Positions 10,801 through 18,940 of a DNA stretch of 18,940 nt are shown piece after piece. Both the position numbers and the translations under genes were made by a program. The DNA comes from Lobulomyces angularis (taxonomy: Eukaryota; Chytridiomycota; Chytridiomycetes; Lobulomycetales; Lobulomycetaceae). The notes below the pieces were generated by a model that worked only from the letters and a program-made list of their open reading frames with translations, had not been told where the DNA came from and searched no databases. The number at the start of each line of letters is the position of its first letter. Position 1 is the stretch's first letter. The stretch covers positions 1-18,940 of the forward strand of contig JADHYX010000418.1 in assembly GCA_027604685.1 (NCBI GenBank). Reading direction: 5' to 3'.

Positions 10801-10888
10801 TAAAGAGGAACGATCGCGATACAGGTCTAGAAGCCGTGAGCGACCATCTAAACATAGAGAAAGGAGGTCTTCAATGAGTGCTGTATAA
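4873..10888 (+). CDS. CHD1: CHD1 chromatin remodeler fused to RanBP2-type zinc finger and RS domains
   Basis: Ten exons: 4873-5017, 5072-5248, 5325-5750, 5945-6347, 6497-6692, 6745-6878, 6925-7619, 7661-7987, 8034-10200, 10249-10888; 1769 aa. The protein is an ATP-dependent nucleosome-spacing enzyme. Order: an acidic low-complexity N-terminus; two chromodomains (about 240-300 and 320-375); SNF2 ATPase with MGLGKT (450-455, K454) and DEAH (556-559), then motif [13 protein letters not shown] (837-847); SANT-SLIDE DNA-binding region (about 1060-1290); and the CHD1 C-terminal helical (DUF4208) domain from about 1388. After this the same exon runs into SR repeats (from about 1488) and a Cys4 zinc finger (C1555, C1558, C1569, C1572; GDWTC and [13 protein letters not shown]). 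A roughly 195-residue RS domain ends the protein. Fungal and animal CHD1 proteins known to me lack this finger. In chromodomain 1 the segment [12 protein letters not shown] keeps W262, but K265 replaces the second H3K4me3-cage Trp. Fifteen A residues at 8677-8691 lie in frame. Confidence 0.93.
10178..10309 (+). other. RanBP2-type zinc finger of the CHD1 fusion, split by an intron
   Basis: The finger follows the GDWxC-x2-C-N-x-NFARR-x2-C-x2-C pattern of ZRANB2-type fingers that bind single-stranded GGU-containing RNA. The first Cys is in exon 9 (ends 10200) and the other three are in exon 10 (starts 10249). The 48-bp intron falls inside codon 1557, between the first and second Cys. The splice sites are AG/gtaacg and tttgtag/TT. 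Without splicing the frame stops at once, so the finger exists only in the spliced message. Confidence 0.85.
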
Positions 10889-11593
10889 TTAAAAAATTTA
10901 ACAACTAATGTGCTAATCTGGTTTTATAATTTTATTTTATTTTTAGAACTGAGGTGCAGTGAGCACCGTAAGTTAAGTCCTCTGAAAGATTTTTCTTAGT
11001 TTTAATAGTTTCTAAATATTTAAAAAACTAAATTCTCAAATTTTCCAATTCCCGTTGCTTATATTCAAAATTATCCTTGTATATTATTTATTTATATTTT
11101 TATTTTAATTTTCTATATATAATACTGTAATTTTATATGATGTTAATTATTTTTATTTATTAATAGACTAATATGCTTCCTTAAGTTTAAAAAAAGTATA
11201 TACTATTGGTTATAATTTTTTTTAGGTGTTCATTTTTTTAAAACCCTACTTTTTCGTGATTGGTCAAAAAGCGAAAAAAAAAAAAAAAAAGTTTATACAA
11301 ATTTTTTTTTTCTTTTTATTTTCTTTTTTTTTTAAATAAAAAAAATAAAATAAAATAAAACAAAAAAAAAAGGAAATACAATTAACAAAAAAATATAAAG
11401 CGACAAAAGTTTAAAAGAAAATTAATTCAAAAGAAAAAAACAAAATATTACAAAAAAACCTTTTTTTTTTAATTTTTTTGAAAAAAAGACTTCTTTATAA
11501 AGACAAAAAAGAAAAGTAAAGAAAAAGTAATAGTTATTTACAAAAATATTTTGAAGTTATAATTAAGTAAAGAAATAAAAAAGTTTAATTAAC
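10889..11593. other. Intergenic, low-complexity promoter region of the kinase gene
   Basis: The first part holds the CHD1 3' region, including a possible downstream splice acceptor (10945-10946) and a GGTGC-AGTGA-GCACC stem-loop at 10953-10967. From about 11220 to 11590 the DNA is almost pure poly-A/poly-T with TAAAA repeats near 11340-11360. I see no gene in it. Confidence 0.55.
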
Positions 11594-13359
11594 ATGTCAA
11601 CAATACAACAACCTTCCTTAACGAAACCTACGAAGCATTCAAGGAGCGTTTCATCGCTACCTAACAAGCAAGGCAAACACTCAAGAAGACCAACGGCAGA
11701 ATTGTTGGATATGAAAGATGAAGGTTATGAATCAATGCCAACGATTTTGGGTTCAATGGATGATGCATCCGTTATGGGGCAACAGGTAGAAGAGAGATTC
11801 GATAGGATTGCTGATATCGAAGATGATGACACTGATATCACAACCGAATTAAATAGTCGTTTTCGATTAGATTCACCCCCTTTAGGAAGTGGTTTGAGTA
11901 AGTGGAAAGCAATGGGTAACATTGTAACAAACATTGCAAATGGCACCCAAGACTTTTATTCATCAGACTCGCCGTTGGGTTTAACAAATACCAATGCTGA
12001 ATTTGAAAAAGATGCAGACTCTGAAGATGTAGAATCCGAAGACAACAGTTTAAATGATAGTATTCACGAAAAGCCAAAAAAAGAAACTTTTAAACAAAAA
12101 TGGAATAGATTAAAGAATGAGTATCCGATCCCTCCTTTTATAGAAAGAATCACCAGCAACAAAAACAATAACGAAAACAATGCAGCAAAGAAGTCAACAA
12201 CTTCAGCTGCTAAAAACCAACAAACGTCTCCAAAACTTTCTCCAATCAAGACTTTTAAAGGAAGAGATGCCGTGTCGCCGATGGCAGGTGGTTGGAAAAA
12301 AAAAGTAAAGAGTAAAAATGATATTTTTCAAGAAGAAGAGGAAACACTAGAAGAGGAAAGAAGTTTAATTTCCGAAGATGCTCCAGACGAAAATTTTGAA
12401 CTAGATGAGCATCAGACATTAATTTCGCAAAAATTGTTTGACAGCAAGTATAGAGAAAGTGAAAAACAAATTGGAACTGGCGGCCATTCAACAGTTAGGT
12501 TAGCCACCAGAATCCACGATAACAAGCCCGTTGTCTGTAAATTTATGCAAGCTAGCTCTGTTTGGAACTGGTACTATTCAAAAAAACTTCAAAAAAAAAT
12601 ACCATTAGAAATTCATTTAATGGAAAAATTCACAAAGAAAATGAACAACAATGAAAAAGCCGAAGAAAGAGGCTTAATAAAATTTATAGAGTATTTTGAA
12701 ATGAGCGGAAAATATATAATTGTAATGGAATATATGGGTGAGGATTGGGTCGATTTGTATGATTATATTGAGATGTTTGGGCCAGTTCCACAAAATGATT
12801 CCAAGGATATATTCAAATCAGTAGTGCAGACAATAGATTATTTGCATAATCTTGGATATTGTCACAATGATATCAAAGGTGAGTAAATATTTTTACCCGT
12901 TTTATAAAAAATGTTGACGTGAATCTTTTTTTTTTGTATTCTGTAGATGAAAATATTTTAATTAACACCAAAACTAGAGAAATTAAATTGATTGATTTTG
13001 GAAGTACTACACAACTAATACCCGGAAAACAATGTTCACTATTTTATGGAACAAAAAAATTTGCTTCTCCAGAAGCGGTTGGTGGAGAACCATACTATCC
13101 AGAAGCACAAGAAGTGTGGTGTTTAGGAACTCTACTTTATGTTTTACTTTTTAAGATGGACCCATTTAAAGATGACAAAGAAATCCTTGAGTTCGATATA
13201 TCTTTGCGCATCAACAGATTAAGAGCTGCTGGTAGAGAAAACGGTGGTGCTGATATTTCAGATAGTGCCAACGAAGCGTTACTTCGTATGATGAATAAGG
13301 ACTGGAAAAGAAGAATTCGTAGTGCAGATATTATAAAATTGGATTTTTTTAAGGATTAA
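11594..13359 (+). CDS. Serine/threonine protein kinase with long disordered N-terminus (non-RD, HND loop)
   Basis: Exons 11594-12878 and 12947-13359 give 565 aa. The 68-bp intron (GTGAGT...TGTAG) cuts the catalytic loop between K428 and D429. Residues 1 to about 285 are polar, Ser/acidic-rich and probably disordered. The kinase domain fills the rest. It has a Gly-rich loop IGTGGHSTVRLA, the ATP-anchoring lysine K316 (VVCKFM) and the catalytic loop CHNDIKDEN with D426. The metal-binding DFG is D445-G447, and the activation segment ends FASPE. The HxDxKDEN loop and the EAQEVWCLG region resemble PAS-kinase/CAMK-like fungal kinases, but no PAS domain is visible in the N-terminus. The Arg of the usual HRD is Asn, making it a non-RD kinase; such kinases often do not need activation-loop phosphorylation. 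All key catalytic residues are present, so activity is likely. The exact orthologue is not recognised. Confidence 0.9.
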
Positions 13360-13853
13360 TTGTAATTATTATTTTTTTTTTCACTATTTTATAAAAAGAA
13401 AAATTCAAAAGTTAGGTAGATTTTTTTTTAATTAAAAAGTTTTTTATACATTTTCTATTTTTTTTTTTTTAAACTTTCCTTGTAATTCTCAGATTTTATT
13501 AAAATATATGTCGCTATATACATATATATAATTTTTTTTTTTGTTTTATTTTATTTTTTTTTAAGGTTATTCCTTGTAAAACTCAAATCTGTAAAACGCG
13601 CATAATTTTTTTTAATTTTATTCATCCAAAGTTTATTATTTAATTTGCTGCATTAAGTTACGTATCTGTAAAGTGTACTTCTTTCAACTGTTAAATCTGA
13701 AAGTGAAATGCACCAATCACCAATTGAGCCTGCGTAAGCCACATCTAGCGTGTAATTGAAAAAATTAAAAATTAAAAATTAAAAACGAAAAACTTTGTTG
13801 TCTCATATTTTAATTTATATTTGCAAAGTCAGTCTACTATACTCTAACAATTC
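13360..13853. other. Intergenic DNA between kinase and unknown gene
   Basis: The first 250 bp are T-rich low complexity with TATATA runs. A less AT-rich patch at about 13650-13750 contains a protein-like minus-strand frame (see findings). Next to it, near 13757-13780, is a short TTAAAAA tandem repeat. No complete gene is visible. Confidence 0.5.
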
Positions 13854-14634
13854 ATGAATATTGACTCAATTAGCTGCAACTCTCAGAATCTCACATCTGC
13901 AATTTCTCAATCTCATTCTAAAATAAATACTGTGGAAGATTTATTGAAGTGCGTCGACAATGAAGTTTCTTTTGCTTGTAATCTTCTAGAAGAACTACAG
14001 TCTAATTGTAGTATTAGCGAAACCTGCTCAGATTCGTCTCCTAGATCCTCCACTTCTTCCAACCGAACTTTGCATTCATATCCTCCTCCAACTTCTGATA
14101 AAAAATTCGAAAGTAATTTCCTTTTTTTTTTATTTCTTTTAAACTAATTTCTATTATCTGTAAGCAGGTCAATATATATTTGAAAAGCATAAACCACCGT
14201 CTGTTGACACGTGGATAAAGTCAAGCTCACATAGAGTAAACATTACTCCCTTAACTGAGGAAAGCTTTTTCTCAAATATATTACAAGATAAACCTATTGA
14301 TTTTATTTCAAATTATCTGCCACTGTTAAAAAAAAATTCGGTACAGAAATTTGTTTTTTTGGACCCCAACATTGAAACCTCCCATCTTAATCGTCCAACA
14401 CCAAACAATCCAATGTATAAAAAAAATGACAATAATAAATTTAATATTCATGGAGAAAACAACTTTAACAATTTTGCAAGTTTTTTTTCGGAGAGTTACT
14501 TACAAGGGGAATTAATTGCTCTGTTTGGAAGTAGACGCAATCAATGTCATGATAAAAAAAGCAATTTGGAACAGAGCAATTTTCGAAAAAGAACTAGAAA
14601 ACCTAAAGAATTAATAGAGTTGGAGGAATTGTAG
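13854..14634 (+). CDS. Hypothetical protein, two exons, Ser-rich N-terminus
   Basis: Exons 13854-14112 and 14168-14634 join in phase to 241 aa. The 55-bp intron has a GTAATT donor, a possible branch at AAACTAAT and a GCAG acceptor. The first 86 residues are Ser/Cys/Asn-rich with a run SSPRSSTSSN. The second exon starts with a more ordered, mixed stretch (residues about 88-150, including PPSVDTWIKSSSHRV and FFSNILQD). It ends in an Asn-rich region and a basic-acidic tail (RKRTRKPKE, ELIELEEL). No transmembrane or signal sequence is seen. I do not recognise the family. Support is the open joined frame and good splice sites, not homology. Confidence 0.65.
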
Positions 14635-14932
14635 ACAATTTTATTTTATTTTTATACTTCATCATCATTATTCCTATCACATTGATCATTTGCAATTTTT
14701 TTTTTTTGGCAACATTAAGAAAATTAAATTTTTCTTGTATATAATTTATGTATTGTTTTAACATTTCAATTGAAAATTACATAACTTAAACTTTTTTAGA
14801 TTATAATATAAACATTTCAATCCTCTGATTTGAATATCAACTATTATGTTCATTGTTTTCCTTTCCTATTGAATTTTTAATCTATTTTGTTAATTTATAT
14901 AAAAAAAAAATTTTTCTATTTTTAAAACAAAA
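14635..14932. other. Short intergenic spacer upstream of TRAX
   Basis: About 300 bp of T-rich DNA with no gene seen. It serves as the 3' end of the unknown gene and the promoter of the TRAX gene. Confidence 0.5.
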
Positions 14933-16243
14933 ATGATCCCAACATCTACAAAAAAACAGAAAATAGATAATAATGATGGACTCTCTGTTTATAATTCTGA
15001 AATAAAACCTATTTTTACCGAGTTTGCTACAGAACTTGATAAGATTGTAAATTTTTTAAATAGAGAGAAATTTATACTTTTTTTGTCATTTTTAATTGCA
15101 GAAGACTTAAATTTATTTTTTTTTTTAAAATTTATTTATTTAATTTTAAATATTTAATTATTTTTAGTTTTAATTTTTAATTTTAACATCTAAATTAAAT
15201 TTTCTTTTCAATTTTTTGTAATTTTTTTTTTTTTAGAATGATAAAAGAGAAAGAGTCATTAAAGTTTGTAGAGATATTACAATACTTTCAAAGAGAACCA
15301 TATTTTTATTGCATAGAATTACACAAACTGATAGGAACGTGGTTTTAACGGAAAGTGAAACAAAATTAAACGAATTAAAAGTTCTATTCTTGAGAGTGAG
15401 TTGCTATTTATATATATAATTTATAATTTTCGATTATTTTTAGAATTTTTTTAATTTGTTTTTATATATTAGGTTAGTAATGAATTGCAGGGAAATAGTT
15501 ATCATAGGTAAGTAGTATAAAATACAAGTCCTCTAAAATGCTTGCGCAGATTTCATAATAATATTGCTGGTGGATTTGAGGAATTTATTGAATGTTTGTT
15601 AAAAAAAAACATTTTTTTTTTTCTTCTATTCATTTATACCTTATTAAATTTTTTTTTTAATAGGTTTTTTGTTCTATAAGTATATAGCAACTGGAAAATT
15701 AATATCGAAAGCTGAAGTAGATGAATTTGTATTTAATTATATATAAGGATATGTTTTTTTTTTAACAATCTTGATTAGTTTATAGATAAAAACGGGAATT
15801 CGGCGTTGAGAGTTTCGGAGCAAGACTATATTTTAGGAATAGCGGATTTTACAGGAGAGTTAATGAGATATTGTATTAATATGGTAGGACGACACAGAAA
15901 TGAAGAAGGTAAAATAATATATATTATTAAAAATTTTGTTTTATTTTATTTTTTTTATATATCTAAAGTGAATCATTCTAAAGCTTTATTACAACAAATT
16001 TCAGCAGTTTTTGGAGAACTTGATTTTACTTTTTTAAAAAGAAAAACAGAAGAATTAAAAAGAAGTTTAGCAAAAGTTGAAAAGGGTAAAACATTCAGCA
16101 GTATTATTTTTTTTTATTTTTATATGTATTTTTGTTTAGTATGTTATATGGTGAAAGTGCAACAGGCGGAATTTCCTGATATAAATTTAAACATAGATAT
16201 TTCGAATGTTAAGTTTGAAGATGATTCTCCCAAAAATGGTTAA
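14933..16243 (+). CDS. TSNAX: Translin-associated factor X (TRAX), nuclease subunit of C3PO
   Basis: Eight exons: 14933-15046, 15237-15395, 15473-15507, 15550-15593, 15664-15728, 15779-15908, 15969-16085, 16140-16243; 255 aa, slightly shorter than human TRAX (about 290). TRAX pairs with translin in a hetero-octamer (C3PO) that cleaves single-stranded RNA, including siRNA passenger strands and tRNA fragments. Family blocks in order are [15 protein letters not shown] and TIFLLHR, then [33 protein letters not shown] and [17 protein letters not shown]. The acidic residues matching human catalytic E126, E129 and D193 appear as E114, E117 and D162, so the enzyme should be active; translin lacks this set. 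The fifth intron uses the acceptor at 15778 (GATTAG), not the nearer TATAG six bases later, because only the first keeps frame. The N-terminal 20 residues hold a small basic cluster (KKQK). No translin gene is in the window. Confidence 0.9.
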
Positions 16244-16985
16244 AATATTAATATTGTAACACAACAAAAAAAAAAAAAAATTTAACTTCAATTTTACTTA
16301 AAAGTGAGATTTTTTTTGTTACAACAAAAAAAATGTCAGTTTTAACTAGACTTTAAGTATTATGGTGAAGATTTATTCATCAAAACCCAATTCTATATCA
16401 GATTTAATTTTATTCTCTGTATAATTAAGTTTTTTGCACTTTTGGAATAATAATCTATATTTTCTATGTTTTATTGTTTATTTTAAAAAAAATATATATT
16501 TTTTTTTGTATAAATGATAAAATTGAATTCCTGAATGTAAAAATTCTTGGAAAAAAATTAAGAAAATTGACATAACAATAAATTCAACTTTTTACTGAGT
16601 TGCTACTATATTTGGTATTTTTATAGCAACTTATAATCGCATATGTCATCATTAATGTACATATGATAAATAAAATATATCCTAATACTTTTCATTGCCA
16701 ACTTAAGAAAAAACTGCACATAGTATACTTTAAACATTCGCTACTAGTTTGCGAGCAAGCCCATTATTCATCATCAAGGAATCTTAAGTAGAATGAGATA
16801 ATGCATTTTGGCTCATAACTATTTGTACAAAGTTTTTGAAATTTAAAATAGGTTGATGCAAAATATTACAAAAAAAAAAAAAAAAAAAACAATTGAAAAA
16901 TAATTTTTTGATATAATTTTCCTCCTTTACTTAAATCGACATTTAGTTCAAAATAGCGGATAAGGTATTGGTGTTCCTGATTAAT
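16244..16985. other. Intergenic region with several hairpins between TRAX and TraB genes
   Basis: About 740 bp with no protein gene seen. Between 16599 and 16816 there are four closely spaced inverted repeats: GTTGCTA/TAGCAAC, CATATGT/ACATATG, TCGC/GCGA and ATGAG/CTCAT. The base composition there is somewhat less AT-rich than around it. An A-run lies at about 16870-16890. A possible acceptor (ATTTAG at 16942-16947) precedes an in-frame extension of the next gene. Confidence 0.45.
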
Positions 16986-18607
16986 ATGGGATTAAAAGCA
17001 TCGGCTAAATTTATCAAGTCCAACAAAGAGTGGTAAAAAGTTAAAAAAAAAATTAATTTTTTAAAATTTAAAACACTTTTATTGTAATTTTTTAAATTTT
17101 AAAAATCATTCAAAAAAAATAAAGAAAAAACATTGCTTTATTACTAAAAAATTACTAAAAAATTTTTTTATTTTATTAAGGGATCAAATTACACTAAAAC
17201 CATTAATACATCGTCAAACAAATTCAAAAATTTATTTAATACCTGTAAATCACCATAGCTACTACAGTTCAATACGAGTTCAGGAAGCAATAAAAAGCAT
17301 AAATCCTCATATCGTTTGTCTGGAGTTGGATCGTGAGAGGGCTCCTGATTTTCAAATAAAAAACATAAATAAAAATTTAAGATCTACATTGCATAGCTCA
17401 ATTTATGGGAGTGAAATGTCTGAGGGTTAGATATTTTAATTGTTTTTTCCATTAAACGTTTAATTTTTTTTCATTTATTTTATTTTTTTTTAGCATTCGA
17501 ATCAGCCAAAAAAATTAATGCAGTAGTAAAAAACATAGACTTGCAGTCTACTTTGTTTGAACACCATGAAGGTGATTATTTAAATTATTTGTAAGAATTT
17601 TTTATTCCAACTTCAAAAAAAAATAAAATATTAACTTTGTATAATTTAGACATACCAAGTATAGAATTAGTAACCCATACGGGTTTTTAAAAAATAATAT
17701 GGGAAGTGGTGTATTACTGAAAGATAAATTCTTGAATGATAATACTACAGTTGTTGGTGATTGGGTTTATAGATTCTTATTGTTCCTTGTTTTTAAACGA
17801 TTTGGAGTGTTAAAGGAATTAAATAATGACGAACGTAAGTTTTTATTTTTTATTTTCTTTTTAATTTTGTTACATCTTTTTTCAATGTTTTCTACAAACA
17901 AAAATCCTTTTTCTCAGTATCAGTAGCAGAACATGCTTCGCAACTAAGGCTGTACCAAAATTTCTATCCAAACTCATACTATCACTGGCTGGAATTAAGA
18001 AATGCAGGTAATTTTTTAATAAAAAATATTATTTCTATTTTATAAATAATTTTGTAAATGATGTTAATTATTAATGCGTTGAAAATTAATAGGAATGGTG
18101 GATAATTTTCGGAAAATTGTAAAGGCAACTTTTGATTTGAAAAATGTAGTAAATGAAGAAAAAGATTTTAAGTTTAAAGCGATTAATAAATTGAGACATA
18201 ATAGTCTGCTGAAGACTGGAGAAGGAGTAGAAAATTTAAAAATAGCAGCGGTAATAGGAAAAGCTCATTTATTTGGAATGATTGAAATTTGGAGTGAAAT
18301 TTGTGAAAATGAAAATTATAAAAAACTTGATTTAATAAAAGGAGAAGACGATTATTACAAACAGATTATATATGAAAAAGTGTTTAGTAGTGATCACATT
18401 GAAAATGAAGAAGAGTTGAACGTTGAGTTGAAACGAAAAGCTAGTAAGACTAAAAGCAAATTTGGACACGAAGTTTTAATCATTAGTGATTTGGAAGATG
18501 ATTTAAGAAAGGATGAAAGAGAGAGGCTGGAAAGGAATTTTGAGAAAAGAAACAACATTAACGCTGATAGTGAAGGGAAGGGAAAAACAGTCACAAAAAA
18601 AATTTAA
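16986..18607 (+). CDS. TraB-domain family protein
   Basis: Six exons: 16986-17032, 17181-17425, 17494-17590, 17650-17834, 17918-18007, 18093-18607; 392 aa. The TraB/PrgY signature is split over the chain. Near the start is IYLIPVNHHSYYSS with S-x3-V-x3-I spacing, then PHIVCLELDRER (residues about 33-69). Next comes the EMSEAFESAKKI block, and near the end KIAAVIGKAHLFGMIEIW (271-288), matching the family's VVGxxHxxGI motif. Family members have a metalloprotease-like fold; eukaryotic ones are often linked to mitochondria or other membranes, and their reaction is poorly defined. The region after about residue 300 is charged and probably disordered. The exon-3 donor is the consensus GTAAGA at 17591; using an earlier GT at 17572 would lead to a stop. 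The chosen ATG gives MGLKAS, which fits an N-myristoylation motif, but an upstream exon cannot be excluded. Confidence 0.82.
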
Positions 18608-18824
18608 AATTATGGATGAGTAAAAAAAAAAAATCAAAGTTAGAGACATTATCATAAAATGTATCGTTTGTACCTTTGTAAATTAATTTGTTGAGAAATA
18701 AAAAATGGTTTTACCCATGAGAAGGGAATAACGATAGATCATTAAAATTTAAAGTTAGAGACATTATAATTTGACATTATAATTTTATAAATATATCATA
18801 AATTCCTTTATAAAGTAAAAAACA
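18608..18824. other. 3' flank of TraB gene with short repeats
   Basis: Contains a 17-bp direct repeat (AAAGTTAGAGACATTAT at 18636-18652 and 18751-18767) and, overlapping the second copy, a perfect 13-bp tandem duplication (GACATTATAATTT at 18760-18772 and 18773-18785). No gene is seen. Convergent 3' ends meet here. Confidence 0.6.
18636..18785. repeat. 17-bp direct repeat and 13-bp tandem repeat
   Basis: Two identical 17-mers spaced 115 bp apart. The second leads into two abutting copies of GACATTATAATTT. The shared core GACATTAT therefore occurs three times. They lie in the space between two convergent genes. Confidence 0.7.
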
Positions 18825-18884
18825 TTAAGGAGAGTTACTTGCAATAATTGATGGAGATACTGGTAGTGCTTGGGCATTATCTTT
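18825..18884 (-). CDS. Probable last exon of a gene entering from the right edge (partial)
   Basis: On the minus strand an acceptor (TTCAG, ending at 18885) preceded by an AT-rich, intron-like stretch with CTAAT opens 20 codons. They read KDNAQALPVSPSIIASNSP, then TAA at 18825-18827. The base composition is less AT-rich than its flanks. The frame (phase 0) is assumed, since the upstream exon is outside the window. The product cannot be identified from 19 residues. Confidence 0.4.
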   Translation of the reverse strand, partial: KDNAQALPVSPSIIASNSP

Positions 18885-18940
18885 CTGAACATTAATTTAA
18901 TATTAGAAAAATAACACAACAAACACCAACATATATTTAA

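Noticed and set aside
11725..12491. Several minus-strand frames opposite the kinase N-terminus
   Set aside because: All are antisense to the continuous kinase exon and lack any recognisable domain.
1..18940. tRNA genes, CRISPR arrays, insertion sequences
   Set aside because: No tRNA B-box-like GTTCRANNC in a cloverleaf context, no regularly spaced repeats and no transposase or terminal repeats were found by eye.

Overview
This is a nuclear genomic window from a very AT-rich eukaryote with a compact gene layout. Genes are broken by many short GT-AG introns, mostly 41-75 bp with a few up to 194 bp, and intergenic DNA is full of poly-A/poly-T. The gene set is CHD1 remodeler, TRAX nuclease subunit, TraB-domain protein, isopenicillin-N-synthase-like 2OG oxygenase and a kinase with an HxDxKDEN catalytic loop. 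That set, with the tiny introns, suggests an early-diverging fungus or close relative. I cannot name the species from sequence alone. All six complete gene models below were assembled by reading exon junctions; in each, the summed exon lengths are divisible by three and no stop interrupts the frame.

Layout. 368-1840 (-): nine-exon 2OG-Fe(II) oxygenase. 2368-3134 (-): two-exon unknown protein with a basic NLS-like patch. 3768-4100 (+): a structured non-coding RNA that I identify as RNase MRP RNA, from the P4 pseudoknot helix with its bulged U, the GARAR pentaloop hairpin, helices P9, P12 and P19 in order, and a T13 terminator. 4119-4197 (+): candidate box C/D snoRNA. 4873-10888 (+): ten-exon CHD1 chromatin remodeler of 1769 aa whose C-terminus carries an RS-rich tract, a RanBP2-type zinc finger and a second long RS domain. 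11594-13359 (+): two-exon protein kinase. 13854-14634 (+): two-exon unknown protein. 14933-16243 (+): eight-exon TRAX. 16986-18607 (+): six-exon TraB-family protein. 18825-18884 (-): likely last exon of a gene running off the right edge.

Biology. The most unusual item is CHD1 joined in one reading frame to a ZRANB2-like zinc finger and RS domains, which would tie a nucleosome remodeler directly to RNA or the splicing machinery. Its first chromodomain has lost one of the two aromatic-cage tryptophans that read H3K4me3 in animals, as in budding yeast. The fusion may therefore use RNA or SR proteins for targeting rather than the histone mark. TRAX and RNase MRP are both RNA-processing factors, but nothing in the sequence links them functionally; there are no operons here.
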